From assembly GCF_000003815.2 (NCBI RefSeq), contig NC_049996.1, forward strand, positions 7,467,960-7,531,959: a stretch of 64,000 bases of DNA. Direction: 5' to 3'. This document shows, piece after piece, positions 48,310 to 58,701 of the stretch (its first letter is position 1; each line of letters opens with the position of its first letter). The notes under the pieces are model-generated. The model did no database searches and was not told the origin of the DNA. It was given only the letters and a program-made list of their open reading frames with translations. Source of the stretch: Branchiostoma floridae (taxonomy: Eukaryota > Chordata > Leptocardii > Amphioxiformes > Branchiostomatidae). A program made the translations under genes and the position numbers.

Positions 48310-48909
48310 AGTTATGACTAGTATTATTTTATTTCTTATGATGATTGAACTTTTGTAGAACATAAATAACCCCCTTAAATGTAAAATGTTATATCTCAGG
48401 AATGTTCCATACAGTTGGCGGGGTGTTCAAGGCTTCAACGCAGGGATCAGTGTTTTGGCATTCGAACAAAATTCTTCTTGATATTCAGACTTTTATAACT
48501 TGAAACATTTTGGTTATTGATTGCAAAAGAATATTCACGTGAATCTAATGCGTTGCTATCAGTTGTTTTTAATAGTGTGCAAACTTTGGCAGATCTTTCC
48601 TCAGATCTAAGCAGATGTAGGGAGGCAAAATCATAACGTTTCCAAGCTCCCGGTCCTGTGGCGTATTAAACTTGCGGGTTCTAGATAGGAGAGACTGAAC
48701 CAGTTTGGGACTGGACGTTGTAATTTTGCATTATATCATCTGCTAGGAGATTACGGATATTCCACCAGTGAGAAATTATACAAGTAACGTTACATGTACC
48801 AGGAATCCGCGGAGTCGCGGGAAAATCTAATCTTATCTATAATCAGGAAACTGTTCTTTCTGTACAAAGTCACGCCACTGCAGTGAGTTATTTCCTCAAC
48901 TTCTGCTTA

Positions 48910-50427
48910 GGGACCGTACGGCGTTTAGTGAGGGGGGAGGGCCGGTCGCCAGGGGGGGGAGGGCCAAGCAAAAAAATATTTTGCCAGGGGGAGGGCCTAG
49001 CAAAATTTTTTTTACTTGGGGGGAGGGCCAAGCAAAAAAAAAATAGCTTGGTCTGCCAGCAAAATATGTCCCTTAAAATCCAAGAAACGGCGTTTCAGAG
49101 GGTCAAGATTTCAAAATTTTTCTAGACCTCTGCAAGGGATCGCCCGAGGTTGGCGCTCGGGACACAGTGAAAATGTGTAAGGGAGGGGACGGGGCTTATG
49201 CATGACGCCCTCGAAAACCTTCTTCACGTACAGAAATGTTATTAAACTCTAGACTAGTCTGCCAGCAAAATTTACCCCTGTCTTATTGCCCTCAAAATGT
49301 AAGAAATGGCGTTTCAGAGCTCGAGGGTAAATATTTGCAAATTTCCCTGGATCCCTTTTGACGTGACCGGCCTCGCGCCTTTGATGACCGACATCGTGAT
49401 AATGTGTTTGGGGGGGATTTAATTTTGTATTTCTAAATTGAAATGCTATTAAAGTTAGCTTTGTTTGTCAGCAAAATATCCCCTCAAACTGAAGGAAATA
49501 GCTTTTAAGAGGGTCAAGATTTCAAAATTCTCCCGGACCTACCTTGCGATTCTTCGTGCCTTTGGCGCCGAACATGGTGTTCGGAACGTCGTTCTCAAAA
49601 ACTTGAAACCCTCGTATTTTTTTTTTCATAGAAATGTCATCTAACCAGCAAATTTTCCCATAAAAAAGCAATGCAGGAAATCGTGGCAAAAAAAGCGTGG
49701 CATTTCTATCTCCTGCAAGTCTGCGGTCTCACGCCCGCCGGCGGCTAGAGAGAGGCGACCGGTCTTACCCCGCCGTGGGAAAATCAGCTTCACGCGTCAG
49801 CGCCCCCCTCCCCACTACAGTTTTGGAAGTCGAATCGTGCTGTCGTTTTGGTTTTCATTTTTTCCCCCCGATTTACCGTAAGTTATTTCTACCACAGAAC
49901 CAAGAAAAAGTCCAAAATATATGTAAATTGAAAATAGTTTCCGTCAAGCCGCTCAGGCCCGCGAGCTTGAAATACGTAAATTTAGGGAGCGGGGCGCGCA
50001 CGGCGGCGCACCGCTTCGTGGCGCAAATCTACTAGAAATCCAGGTACAAATGCTTTTTAGGTGTTGATTTAATATCATAACAATGAAATAGCTTCTATAA
50101 AACAAATATTTATGCCTCTATGAAGCAGATATTTATCCCTCTATTAAGCCAAGGAGCTTTTATCGGGGTGAGAGATCTGCTTCTCGATGAAAATCATAAA
50201 GTATGACGCAAAGCACATTTCCAAATGCGGAAGCGCAGTGTTTTATTGGCGTCTTGAATATTTTTTTTCAAAGTTGATAGGAGGGGGGAGGGCCAAGCAA
50301 AAATATTTTGTCTTGGGGGGAGGGCCTAGCAAAAAAAAATTTACCTGGGGGGAGGGCCATGCAAAAATTTTTTGACCCGACCCTCTGGCGACCGGCCCTC
50401 CCCCCTCACTAAACGCCGTACGGTCCC
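48910..50427 (+). mobile_element. Full-length PIF/Harbinger-like non-autonomous element (copy 2)
   Basis: 1,518 bp bounded by perfect 43-bp terminal inverted repeats (48910-48952 and 50385-50427) that begin GGGACCGTACGGCGTTTAGT. Flanked by TTA on both sides (48907-48909, 50428-50430), the 3-bp target type of PIF/Harbinger. G-rich subterminal repeats lie in the same orientation at both ends. The interior holds about four diverged tandem units of roughly 180-208 bp, starting near 49051, 49257, 49465 and 49645 at CAGCAAAAT-type words. No transposase can be recognised. It lies between the reductase gene and the receptor genes. Confidence 0.88.
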
Positions 50428-52180
50428 TTAAGTGATCTTGCTGTCATTATCACAGATCCGTTTATATATCGTTGGCGCACATTTTTCTGACCCTGCACGT
50501 GGATTTCATATTTGGAATATGAATAATAGAACATCATAGAAATTTTTTTTGCAAATTCTTTGATTGCAGATAACATGAAACGGTACAAATGAAAACGGTG
50601 TGTAAGAATAATGCACAATGTGTCTACTCGAGCCTTTAACTACTCTTAGATTCTGAGTTATTAGGTTCGACTTCTTTTCCGTCGACAGGGCAGAAGAATG
50701 ATCCCACCGTAAACAAGAAATCTTTTTAAAAAAGCTGTGCCTTGCCGCGTATTTTATGTTATTTTGGTAAGTTAGACTAGATTCTACGCTTAAAAATCCC
50801 GAGTTCCACATGTCGCCCCCCTCCCCCTCATTATCATAATTTATGTCAGATGAATTATTGGCACATTAAACAGGTTTTGTAAAACTTTTTGACCCACAAT
50901 GAATATGCATTATTTTTTATTACAAACTAAGTTCCTTCTGATGCAATTTGTGATATATATTTATATGAACATGGTGAGTTAAAGCGTAGATTTATTGCGC
51001 TGGACCACATACAGTAACATGCGTCTAGAAGAGCGTTTTAATACTCGTCTGGAATGTACCATTGTCTAACTAAGCCATGAAACTCGGCAAGGAAAGAAGG
51101 GCCTTTGGAAGGGGCTTTGGAAGGGCTGGGTTAAAAGGTCCGTCCATTGATCCATGGAAAAAAGCTGGCGTAAAGCCTTGCCTGGCGGCAAGGCAAAAAC
51201 GTTCTTTGACTTGTGATGAAATTTGTTGAGCTGCGATCTGCGAAATATTTGGTAGCGTATTTAGGCAAATGAATCGCAAATATAGTGATAGTTTCAAGCG
51301 TTTAATGTTTTCTAATATAGTAGATTCTGAGTTATTGGGTTCGACTTCTTTTCCGTCGATAGGGCAGAAGAATGATCCCACCGTAAAAAACGTTCTTAGT
51401 CTTGTGATGAAATTTGTTGAGCTGCGATCTGTGAAATATTTGGTAGCGTATTTAGGCAAATGTATCGCAAATATAGTGATAGTTTCAAGCGTTTAATGTT
51501 TTCTAATATGTTACACCCTTTAGTACCAATTCACTACCACATTACCTTATACACAAGTGTAAGATAAACACGAATCATGCGTGTTTTAGACGTTTCTCGT
51601 ACCAGAGCTGTACATTATACCTTGGGGACGCTCTGCTAAACCAGCTAGTCTTAGTGGCCTACATATATTCTGCTGTCAGCCAATCAGAGAATCGCCTAAA
51701 TGTTTTCCTAGGTATAGCCTCTAATTGGCTAGTTACAGACTATCAAATATGAGTTTTGATACAATTCAAGCTGATGCAATGATAAAATACAAAGGTAAAA
51801 ACAAATCTATGGTCACGACTGCTTATATACAAAATACAATGCTTTAGCCTGTTTTCCTTTTTACAGTGACTTTCTCCGTGGAGGCCTGGTCCACATCCCA
51901 GCATTCTTTGCAATACACATACCACAACACACATCCTATCTGGAGTGCCTCAATACATTACCTAATTTCTATGGCCATGAAAATACCTCCTCGTGCCATA
52001 CTGGTTTCAAATCTCAATCATTATATATAGATAAATATAGACTCAGTCTTGTATCATATTTCTGTCTTTGCAACATCCAACATGTTAGTGTAGTAATATG
52101 TCATAGTGGTTGTATTACGTTATTCATTGTTTTTGTAACCATTGCTAATCTGTTGTCTAATATGTTCAGACTAAACATAT
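50428..52180. other. Intergenic repeat-rich stretch
   Basis: No gene recognised. 51211-51318 is repeated at 51402-51509 (offset 191 bp), and 50647-50713 recurs at 51321-51387 (offset 674 bp, includes GGGCAGAAGAATGATCCCAC). The 129-residue minus-strand reading frame at 51070-51459 runs across these repeats and resembles nothing known to me. It probably includes the 3' UTR of the receptor gene that ends at 52181. Confidence 0.6.
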
Positions 52181-52646
52181 CTAGTTGTATCCATATAGGT
52201 CATTGTCGACAAACGCTTGTGGGATAGAGGGTTCCCCGTTGTCAGCATTTGCGTCATCCCCCTGGTCATATCCATACAGATCGTTGTCTACAAAGTGCTG
52301 GTCTTCGGGAGGAGGGGGGTCTTCATAATACGGAAAGTCACTTTGTTGATCCTTCTTCTTTTTCATTGGCTGAGCGTACAGCTGACGTAGTTCCTCCTCC
52401 CTGTCCGTGACGTCATCACCGGTCTCCAACAGTCCGACTTCTGACTCCTCGTAGTGCGCATGCTCGTTCTGTTCAGTCTCAGGCGCCTTCTTTGGGATAA
52501 AGGTGACGTTCTCGGAGGTGAGGGTGACGTCAGGAGTGACGTCAGCAGTCGGGATGACGTAAGGTGTTGGGGAGGAGATGACGACCGTGCTGTCCAAGTG
52601 GATTCTGGGATAGTTTGGTGCGTATCGCTTGGTCGACTTGGCTTTT
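52181..52646 (-). CDS. Receptor C exon 7: cytoplasmic tail and stop
   Basis: About 154 codons to TAG at 52183-52181. Acidic, Pro- and Thr-rich, with a KKKK cluster, PYYEDPPPP, and the decapeptide FVDNDLYGY(D/N) twice, 27 residues apart, the second copy at the very C terminus. Repeated tyrosine motifs suggest a docking function; no kinase or known adaptor domain is present. Confidence 0.88.
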
Positions 52647-55600
52647 CTGTAAGAAATATATGAGGTACTATGTCAAATCCTTCATTAATTTTCCACACAA
52701 TTTTGTTTAATTTTTCATTGATAGAGATAGTGAACATTCAGTATTGCTTCCTAGGCCTGCTATGCATTAGTTGTATCATACGTACCTCTTAGCTTACCTG
52801 TCTTTAAAACTGACCACTGAAATCACAAAGAGCATTGAAGATTTCTGCCATAAGATTTCTGCCTAAACAATGAACTTTTTTGATATGACAGCCATTCACT
52901 GCCAGCAGACTAGACCCTGCTGTAGTGTCATATACAAATGTGTGGCCCAAGGGCTACTGAAATGGAGATTGGCACCACCCCTTTGCACCTGCTACAGACG
53001 CACGGGTAACTTAAATTTAACTTTTAACCCTTACCTTCTCTTCATGACGAAATACACAGCCACACACAGCACAGCGAGGAGGATTAGCACTGCAAGCACG
53101 GACACAATGACAATCACTACTGTCGGAGTGGTGCCTGTGGCAGGGAAAAAGAGAATCTTAGGAGGTGGTTGAGAAAAGATATAAGTTTGCTTTACAGCTA
53201 CAGCAAGGACGTCTTATATAACATCCTTGGCTACAGTAATTGGTTGATATAAACAAAAGACTACCGTTGACATTCTAGTGTCTACCGCTTTGAAGCTCTA
53301 CATGCTATATATAGAAAAGCTCAGAAATGAAAGGCATTGTCACCTCGCGCTTGGTCGCCGGCAGCGGCTGTGCCCATACTGACCGTCGTCATTTCACCTT
53401 CAGTAGAACCTGGAGAAGAAAGTAGAAGAACAACTTTGCACTGACTTCGAAAAACACAATCTTTAAACATACAGCGATGTATGAAACTTTAGTATCTGTC
53501 ACTGATTAGAGAAATGATCACTAGGTTGGCTCACTTGGTAACGTTGCTATTTTATAAACTAGAGGAGAATCTACTGAAGTTTAAAGAAGATAGCACTAGA
53601 TGATGATTGTTGACTCACTTGTACAGTATATCCCCGTTATGTTGAAGACCTTGTCTTGTAGACACTCCACCACTGTCTCTATCCCGTCCGTACACCTTAT
53701 TGTTACCTCCTGCCCGACGGCGAAGTTTCCTCCATGTGAAGGAGATATCCGTGCGATACCTCCTGAACTAGCAATACCTCCACAGTGGTCTACGGCTGAA
53801 TAAACAGAACAGTACATTGAATATCAATGTCATCAAACTGACACCATTTGTTTGTTTATTTCGCACATATAGAAACAATAACAATAAGTATAGAAAAGTA
53901 AATAAAAGTGCCGGAGGAGGGGAGAAGCCTGAATGGCTTGTACAGTACCTTCCTACACTTAACTAAACGAATACTAATCTTCATACAAATGTAGAAATTT
54001 GTGTGCATTATTCCTGTTAAGTATCATTGAATGGTTAAGCCACATCGTTTGACAATGAAACGTTTCCTACCTTCATACTGGACAGCAAATTTTCCATTTA
54101 CACGCTTGTCGTCTGATAGAAAGTTGACCGTAACTTCATTGGTCCAAGCTGTGTCCATGTCCGGTCCGAGTGTCCTGGATTGCCCTGACGTGTCCGTAAT
54201 GACCAGTCTGTCCCCGGGTGCGACGTCCCAAAAGTTGAAGTAGAACTTGATAACCTTGTCTGGGTCAAACCTGATCTCCCAGGTACAGTTGTCCGAGTGT
54301 GGGTATGTCCCAGGATACTTTGGCGAATAGATAGCTCCGGTCGTTTCCCTGTATCCACAAACACCAACCCATGCTGTTGTACAAACGAAAGAAAATAAAA
54401 CATGGCAATTTAGCTCAATATATCCATTAAACGTTCCTATATGTAACGTTAGTGTGCTCAATCAACATCATGGTATTGAACTGTAGCTAAATGCCAGGTA
54501 TTACCGCATTCCTTCAGGAAAATTAAGTACATGACTTCTCTTGGATCAAATCATCAAATAGTCTACAAAGGCAAGGTTTTATAGATACAAGTACTAATGA
54601 GTACGTGTCTATGTTCAAGGTAGAGGATAATTAGAATCCGTACTGCTTTTGCCCATTATATAAAGCATGTTGGCTGTCACATGAGTTATTTTATCATCGG
54701 TCACTTTGTGATTTTTATTGCGACCAGGGCAACTTGTGACCTAGGCACCTGGTGTCACCCCTACGTAACCTGAATCACTCCACCGTTCAACTCACTTGCC
54801 AGCATGCCAGCAAGATTTACAGTTTAACTAACGAAGATGTCTTTACTTACTAGGCTCGCATGAGCTCTATAGACTATACAAACGAGCATCGGGTATTGGA
54901 GTGCAACAGTAGCACTGTAACCTGTTCACTAGGACATGTATTTGCAAAGGAGACGATCCACTTACTTTGGTATACGTCAGCTCTCCCCAGCCGATGTAGC
55001 CCGGGTCTGAAAATAGCAAGGTTATTTAGACTCTACCTGAATAGAAGAGCGAAGGATAGGTACAATTATAGCGTTAGATGCATGTAGACAGAGTGGAAAC
55101 TTGTGCTAATTCATATGCTGTTGTATTAAAATTAAAATTCCTTACCTGCACAACTTATTTGTACGTACGGAGCGTTTTTCCACTCTCGTGTTTCAGGGTC
55201 CCAAATCTTGAACGATTCTTCAATGTTATTTGCATAGACACTTGAGTCTTCCACGTACAGTCCGTTTTCTCCAGGCGTTGGGTACGGACCCACGAACCAG
55301 GTAGGGGTGTTTTGGGGATAGGGGTTGGATGCGTAGTAAATACTCATACGGTCATCTGTTGTGCTGGTGTATACAGGTCTATTCACTCCCGTAAACTGTT
55401 CTGTGATGGTATATGTCGTCATCAGGTGTGTCTGTAGCCTCGTGGAACCGGAAATACGGATCTTCTGACATCCTGCAAACAAAGGAACACACCTGTTGGA
55501 ATGGACATGTCTCCTGTTCTCTCTCAAACCACATTTCCTCCAGTATTAAGGTGGTATCTCACTGCACTTGCGGCACCGGTGCGGCACTGCGGGGTTTGAA

Positions 55601-57049
55601 AGATTACTCAACGAATTTCAGAGATAAAGAACGAGTTTTCTTACGTTTTATGTATATTGTTGTCTTCTAAGTCATACTTTTACGTATTGCGCAATATCTT
55701 AGTTATAAAAAAATCGGCGAAAATAACACAACAGTGCCGCAGTGAACGAACACGTACCGCAATGTCGCACGGGTGCCCCAAGTGCAGTGAGATACCACCT
55801 AAAGTTTTAAGGTGTCCCGCCCGAACAAGAAATATTCATCTTACAGCCTTTAATGTTAAGACAAAGAGGCATTTATTTAGGCTTAATCTTTCTCTCACAT
55901 TGACCGAAAATATTTTAAATGTAGTTGGTTCAATCAGTCTTTTCTGAACTTGCCCGACCTTTGGATTTAAAACGTCCTGTTCTAAAGATTACCCAGGCTT
56001 AGGTCACGCTAACACTGTTTGTAACTTCCTGATTTCATGGTTGAAAAACAAGCTATATATAGACGGATGGTTGGTTCTTCCGCAAGGGAAATACACACAG
56101 AGATTTGTCTAGATTTCTGTAGACACTGTGACAACTTTCAATTTCTTACAATGCACCACAATTATACATTTGTATGTTTTAGTTTAAAGACATAGAGTAC
56201 TACTATTCATCCCCATATCTGTGTCGTAGTAAGATGTTTGAAATATAACGTTAAAAGTCGATACTGACTATTGCCCCACCCCCGAAGTTTTGACAGCCCA
56301 GTCTTTGCCAACGACAAATGTATGTTAAGTAAATACAACCTTTCGATTTCCTTTGCTTCTTAACTAAATGTATATATTATAAAATATTTCAACAACAAAA
56401 TGATAAGGAAGAATTAACAATACAACATCATTACGTAACGCAACAATTTTGGTGGAAAAGATACATGTAGTAACAAAAGTCTATAGAAAAATATAAAAGA
56501 CTTCCATTACATAAAAACTACCAGCATAAGACAACAATATAATTACAAGACAAGACAATTTCAATGGAAACTATACAGTAGTAGCAAAAGACTGTAGCAG
56601 AATTACAAAACTCTGTTAACATAAAAATGTCTTATTATTTTCTTCATGGGCACAGCTATACGTACAGAGTTCTACGTAGTATGTGAATCTATTGACAAAC
56701 ATGATAAACAACACCACAAATCTTACGTCCACGAGGACAATACAATAAGATCATACGCGCTACTAAGCAAAACAATCGTGCTTCGGGGCATTTTTCCAAG
56801 TATACAGGCCATACAGGTGGTAATGTATTGAAGTTTTCCTTATCCCGGTATCGGACATTATCTTATTTTTGAACACTTATTTTACTTCCTCCTTTAAGTA
56901 TAAATCTCGATCTCTGGCAAACCTTTTCCTCAAAAGTGAAAGTACGACACTGTGTACTTACCCGGGTTTTGTGCGTTCGTTGGAAGACTTGTGAAAATGA
57001 CAAAACACAAGGCGCTGAACGTCGCTGTACGGACGACCCTAGGTTCCAT
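52181..57049 (-). CDS. CUB-sushi transmembrane receptor with unnamed N-terminal module (receptor C)
   Basis: Single-pass type I membrane protein, 508 residues, ligand unknown. Exons in transcript order: 57049-56962, 55472-55146, 54373-54071, 53795-53619, 53409-53344, 53134-53035, 52646-52181; total 1,527 nt in frame with GT/AG borders. Order: signal peptide (about 1-27), module of about 108 residues (30-138), CUB (140-239), sushi-like (240-298), Thr/Ala-rich stalk (299-320), transmembrane helix (about 325-347), tail of about 155 residues. All extracellular junctions are phase 1, the exon-shuffling class. The gene 1.35 kb upstream on the same strand shares the CUB-sushi-membrane part and its phases, so the two are probably tandem paralogues. 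Confidence 0.85.
53035..53134 (-). CDS. Receptor C exon 6: transmembrane helix
   Basis: TTPTVVIVIVSVLAVLILLA then VLCVAVYFVMKRR. A clear hydrophobic helix with a basic stop-transfer end. Phase 1 in, phase 2 out, as in the neighbouring gene. Confidence 0.87.
53344..53409 (-). CDS. Receptor C exon 5: stalk
   Basis: 22 residues, SSTEGEMTTVSMGTAAAGDQ then AR, Ser/Thr/Ala-rich, a probable O-glycosylated stalk. The neighbouring receptor lacks such an exon. Confidence 0.72.
53619..53795 (-). CDS. Receptor C exon 4: sushi-like (CCP) module
   Basis: 177 nt, phase 1-1. Four cysteines in CCP spacing: DHCGG, VTIRC, VVEC, GIYC, with GGNFAVGQEVTIRC as the recognisable core. The usual Trp before the last Cys is absent. 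Same length as the sushi exon of the neighbouring receptor. Confidence 0.82.
53860..53975 (-). repeat. Possible retroposon 3'-end fragment
   Basis: TTTGTTTATTTCGCACATAT, an A-rich stretch, then GTGCCGGAGGAGGGGAGAAG and CCTGAATGGCTTGTACAGTA. The A/T-rich start with a conserved downstream block looks like the 3' end of a LINE on the minus strand; low certainty. It lies in receptor C intron 3. Confidence 0.3.
54071..54373 (-). CDS. Receptor C exon 3: CUB domain
   Basis: 303-nt phase 1-1 exon. VCGYRETTGAIYSPKYPGTY, NCTWEIRFD, FWDVAPGDRLVITD and GKFAVQYEG are CUB landmarks. Only the first disulfide pair is present; the third and fourth CUB cysteines are missing. NCT is a likely N-glycosylation site. 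Confidence 0.92.
54966..55006 (-). other. Cryptic or regulated exon in receptor C intron 2
   Basis: Excellent acceptor (CTTGCTATTTTCAG) and donor (AAA then GTAAGT) enclose 41 nt that read PGYIGWGELTYTK in the entering frame. Inclusion would shift the CUB exon out of frame. Using a weaker donor 4 nt on would make it 45 nt and in frame. Not placed in the main model. Confidence 0.35.
55146..55472 (-). CDS. Receptor C exon 2: unnamed cysteine-bounded module
   Basis: One phase 1-1 exon of 327 nt. It starts with GCQKIRISGSTRLQTHLMTT and ends with WKNAPYVQISCAG, so a single Cys lies at each edge, probably bonded. Marks inside: GVNRPVYTS, MSIYYASNP, TPTWFVGPYP, GLYVEDSS and ESFKIWDPETREW. The (PVY...YYY...WxVG...W.VWD...W) layout resembles a module I associate with uncharacterised invertebrate deuterostome receptors, but I know no family name for it. 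Confidence 0.8.
55550..55799 (+). mobile_element. Intact 250-bp MITE (copy B), empty site for the nested insertion
   Basis: GGTGGTATCTCACTGCACTT at the left, its reverse complement at the right, and TAA on both sides (55547-55549, 55800-55802). The reverse complement aligns with copy A at 38903-40870, and its GAGATAAAGAACG stretch shows the site without the hAT5-like insertion. It lies in the first intron of receptor C. The TAA duplication and GG-starting termini suggest PIF/Harbinger. Confidence 0.88.
56962..57049 (-). CDS. Receptor C exon 1: signal peptide
   Basis: ATG at 57049-57047, MEPRVVRTATFSALCFVIFT then SLPTNAQNPG: a basic start, a hydrophobic core and a likely cleavage near TNAQ. 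Phase 1 at GTAAGT. Confidence 0.8.
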
Positions 57050-57329
57050 TGTCGGTACGATTCGACACTGTTGTCACTTGTTACTAACGTTAAACTAGTA
57101 CAAATTGTACACTTAGCCAGAAAACCTGCTTTTTGTCGTTGATTCTGGCTGACAAAAACCTTCTTGGTTGTCCCACTGGTGTGTCAATCAAACTAGTGCT
57201 GTGTCATGACGATCTGACGTGCCCCCGCCCCCATGACTCACCCCGACTTCCTCCGACGTTCCCACTTTGTTAGCTGGGTCAGCTAGAGTGGTCTGTGGCG
57301 GATATTAAACCGTGCAGGGTCTTCATGAC

Positions 57330-57537
57330 TTAGCCGAAAACTTGCGGTCTGAGTTCCGTGTAAACCGGAAATACGTCTGTTGTCACCGCGCCAGGCCCTC
57401 GGATAGAAACCACAGCACTTAAATCATAGTAAACATGAACTTTGACCTTCAAGGCACCTGACGCGTAGGTTTCCTTCCGATCTACCCACATAGATATACC
57501 CAAAAAAGACAAGCTATAGACGATGTCTTTGTACTTG
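57330..57537 (-). other. Orphan reading frame with tyrosine motifs, possible alternative last exon
   Basis: A frame of about 60 residues ends KVHVYYDLSAVVSIRG, then DVFPVYTELRPQVFG and a stop, with YYDL and YTEL motifs. A CTATAG at about 57519 would enter this frame in phase 2, the phase that the transmembrane exon of the upstream receptor requires, but the site lacks a pyrimidine tract. It may be a relic exon, an alternative tail, or chance. Confidence 0.25.
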
Positions 57538-57549
57538 CCAAAATCATCA

Positions 57550-58403
57550 CTGTTGTATTTTCAGTATCAATTTTAGGACTTTCCACCTAATTGCTAGTTT
57601 AGTGCGAATTGACTCCGCTTTAAACTGGCTGAGAAGTACAATCAGGATGAAAGCTTTCGTAGCCCAACAAACCCATTTTCACACTAAAGAACAGTGTGCA
57701 ATAATATCATGGTTTCGGAGGGAATAAAGCTTGTCTGTTATATCTACATGTATACATTCATAGGTTCGACTGTAACATTACTTAGGCACCGGATGTTTGA
57801 ATAAATTGAGGCTATATTACAAAGGTCAATTTCAACACTGCCAATTAAATGCATACAAAGAAGGTACTCGTCGTGAAATTCGTTGTAATTATGCTATATG
57901 TATGAAATAAAACTCAAAAGAAATGCAATGACATACAAGAATGTGACCAATATTGTTCTTCTGTTCAAATTAAAACTGTTCAAACATCTATATGATTATG
58001 TGAAACAAAATATCCATGATAGAATTGCATGTAGAAACGAATGCTTTTAAGTTAATGCTAAACTCAGGACTAGAGAGTGCTAAACAAATTTCAAATTGAA
58101 AAGTGTACATCATTAAACAAGACACGCAAGTCATGAAGTATAATAAGAATCCTGAAGTGACCTAGTTCCGGTGGGAAATATGCAGTCGACGGCGTCTATA
58201 AATATGTCGTTTACATCACTAATTCCAATAGTTCACTTCCGGTTCTGTCTTGTGTAGGTGTTGCAGGTGTATCCTGTGTAGGTCTGACGTAAGTGTTGTA
58301 ATTGCCTCCGTCCATGCGCACTTTATTAGTTCTTTTTTTAACAGTTGTTGGCTAGTTTTCGACGACACATTCTCAACATTTTCACCTATCTTTCCAAATG
58401 TGT
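57550..58403. other. Intergenic stretch between the receptor genes
   Basis: AT-rich; nothing recognised. Must contain the 3' UTR of the upstream receptor and probably the promoter of the downstream one. Confidence 0.4.
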
Positions 58404-58701
58404 TCAAAATAGTTCTAAATATTCGTGAGTGTTCTCGTAGTCTGGGTCGTCTATATAGGTGCGGGTTGTTGTCAGGCTCATGTATTCACTGTTACACATG
58501 GTCCTGGGGTCCAGTGCCTGGTAGTCCGAGTCAGACCGGGTTCCAGAGACTCCGAGTGGACGAGGAAATGTTGGCGGGGCTTGTGGACTCCGGGCCGGGA
58601 GACGGGAGTCCTGTGTGCAGACCACCTCGTACTCGTCATTGGAGGTTCCTGGGTCCACCATGTCGTACTCATGACTGGAGGCTCCTAGCTCTTCCGCGGC
58701 C
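58404..58701 (-). CDS. Receptor D exon 7: tyrosine-rich tail and stop
   Basis: 98 codons and TGA. Tyrosines at about residues 454 (EYDMV), 466 (EYEVV), 502 (DYQAL), 515 (EYMSL), 524 (TYIDD), 530 (DYENT) and 536 (EYLEL). The first and third pairs form YxxV-x8-YxxV and DxDYxxL-x9-YxxL, both ITAM-like. YENT is a Grb2-type YxN site. RSPQAPPTFPRP is a possible SH3 ligand. The tail is in one exon. Confidence 0.9.

Noticed and set aside
51070-51459. 129-residue minus-strand frame considered as a gene fragment
   Set aside because: Overlaps direct duplications, has no recognisable motif and no splice or start support.
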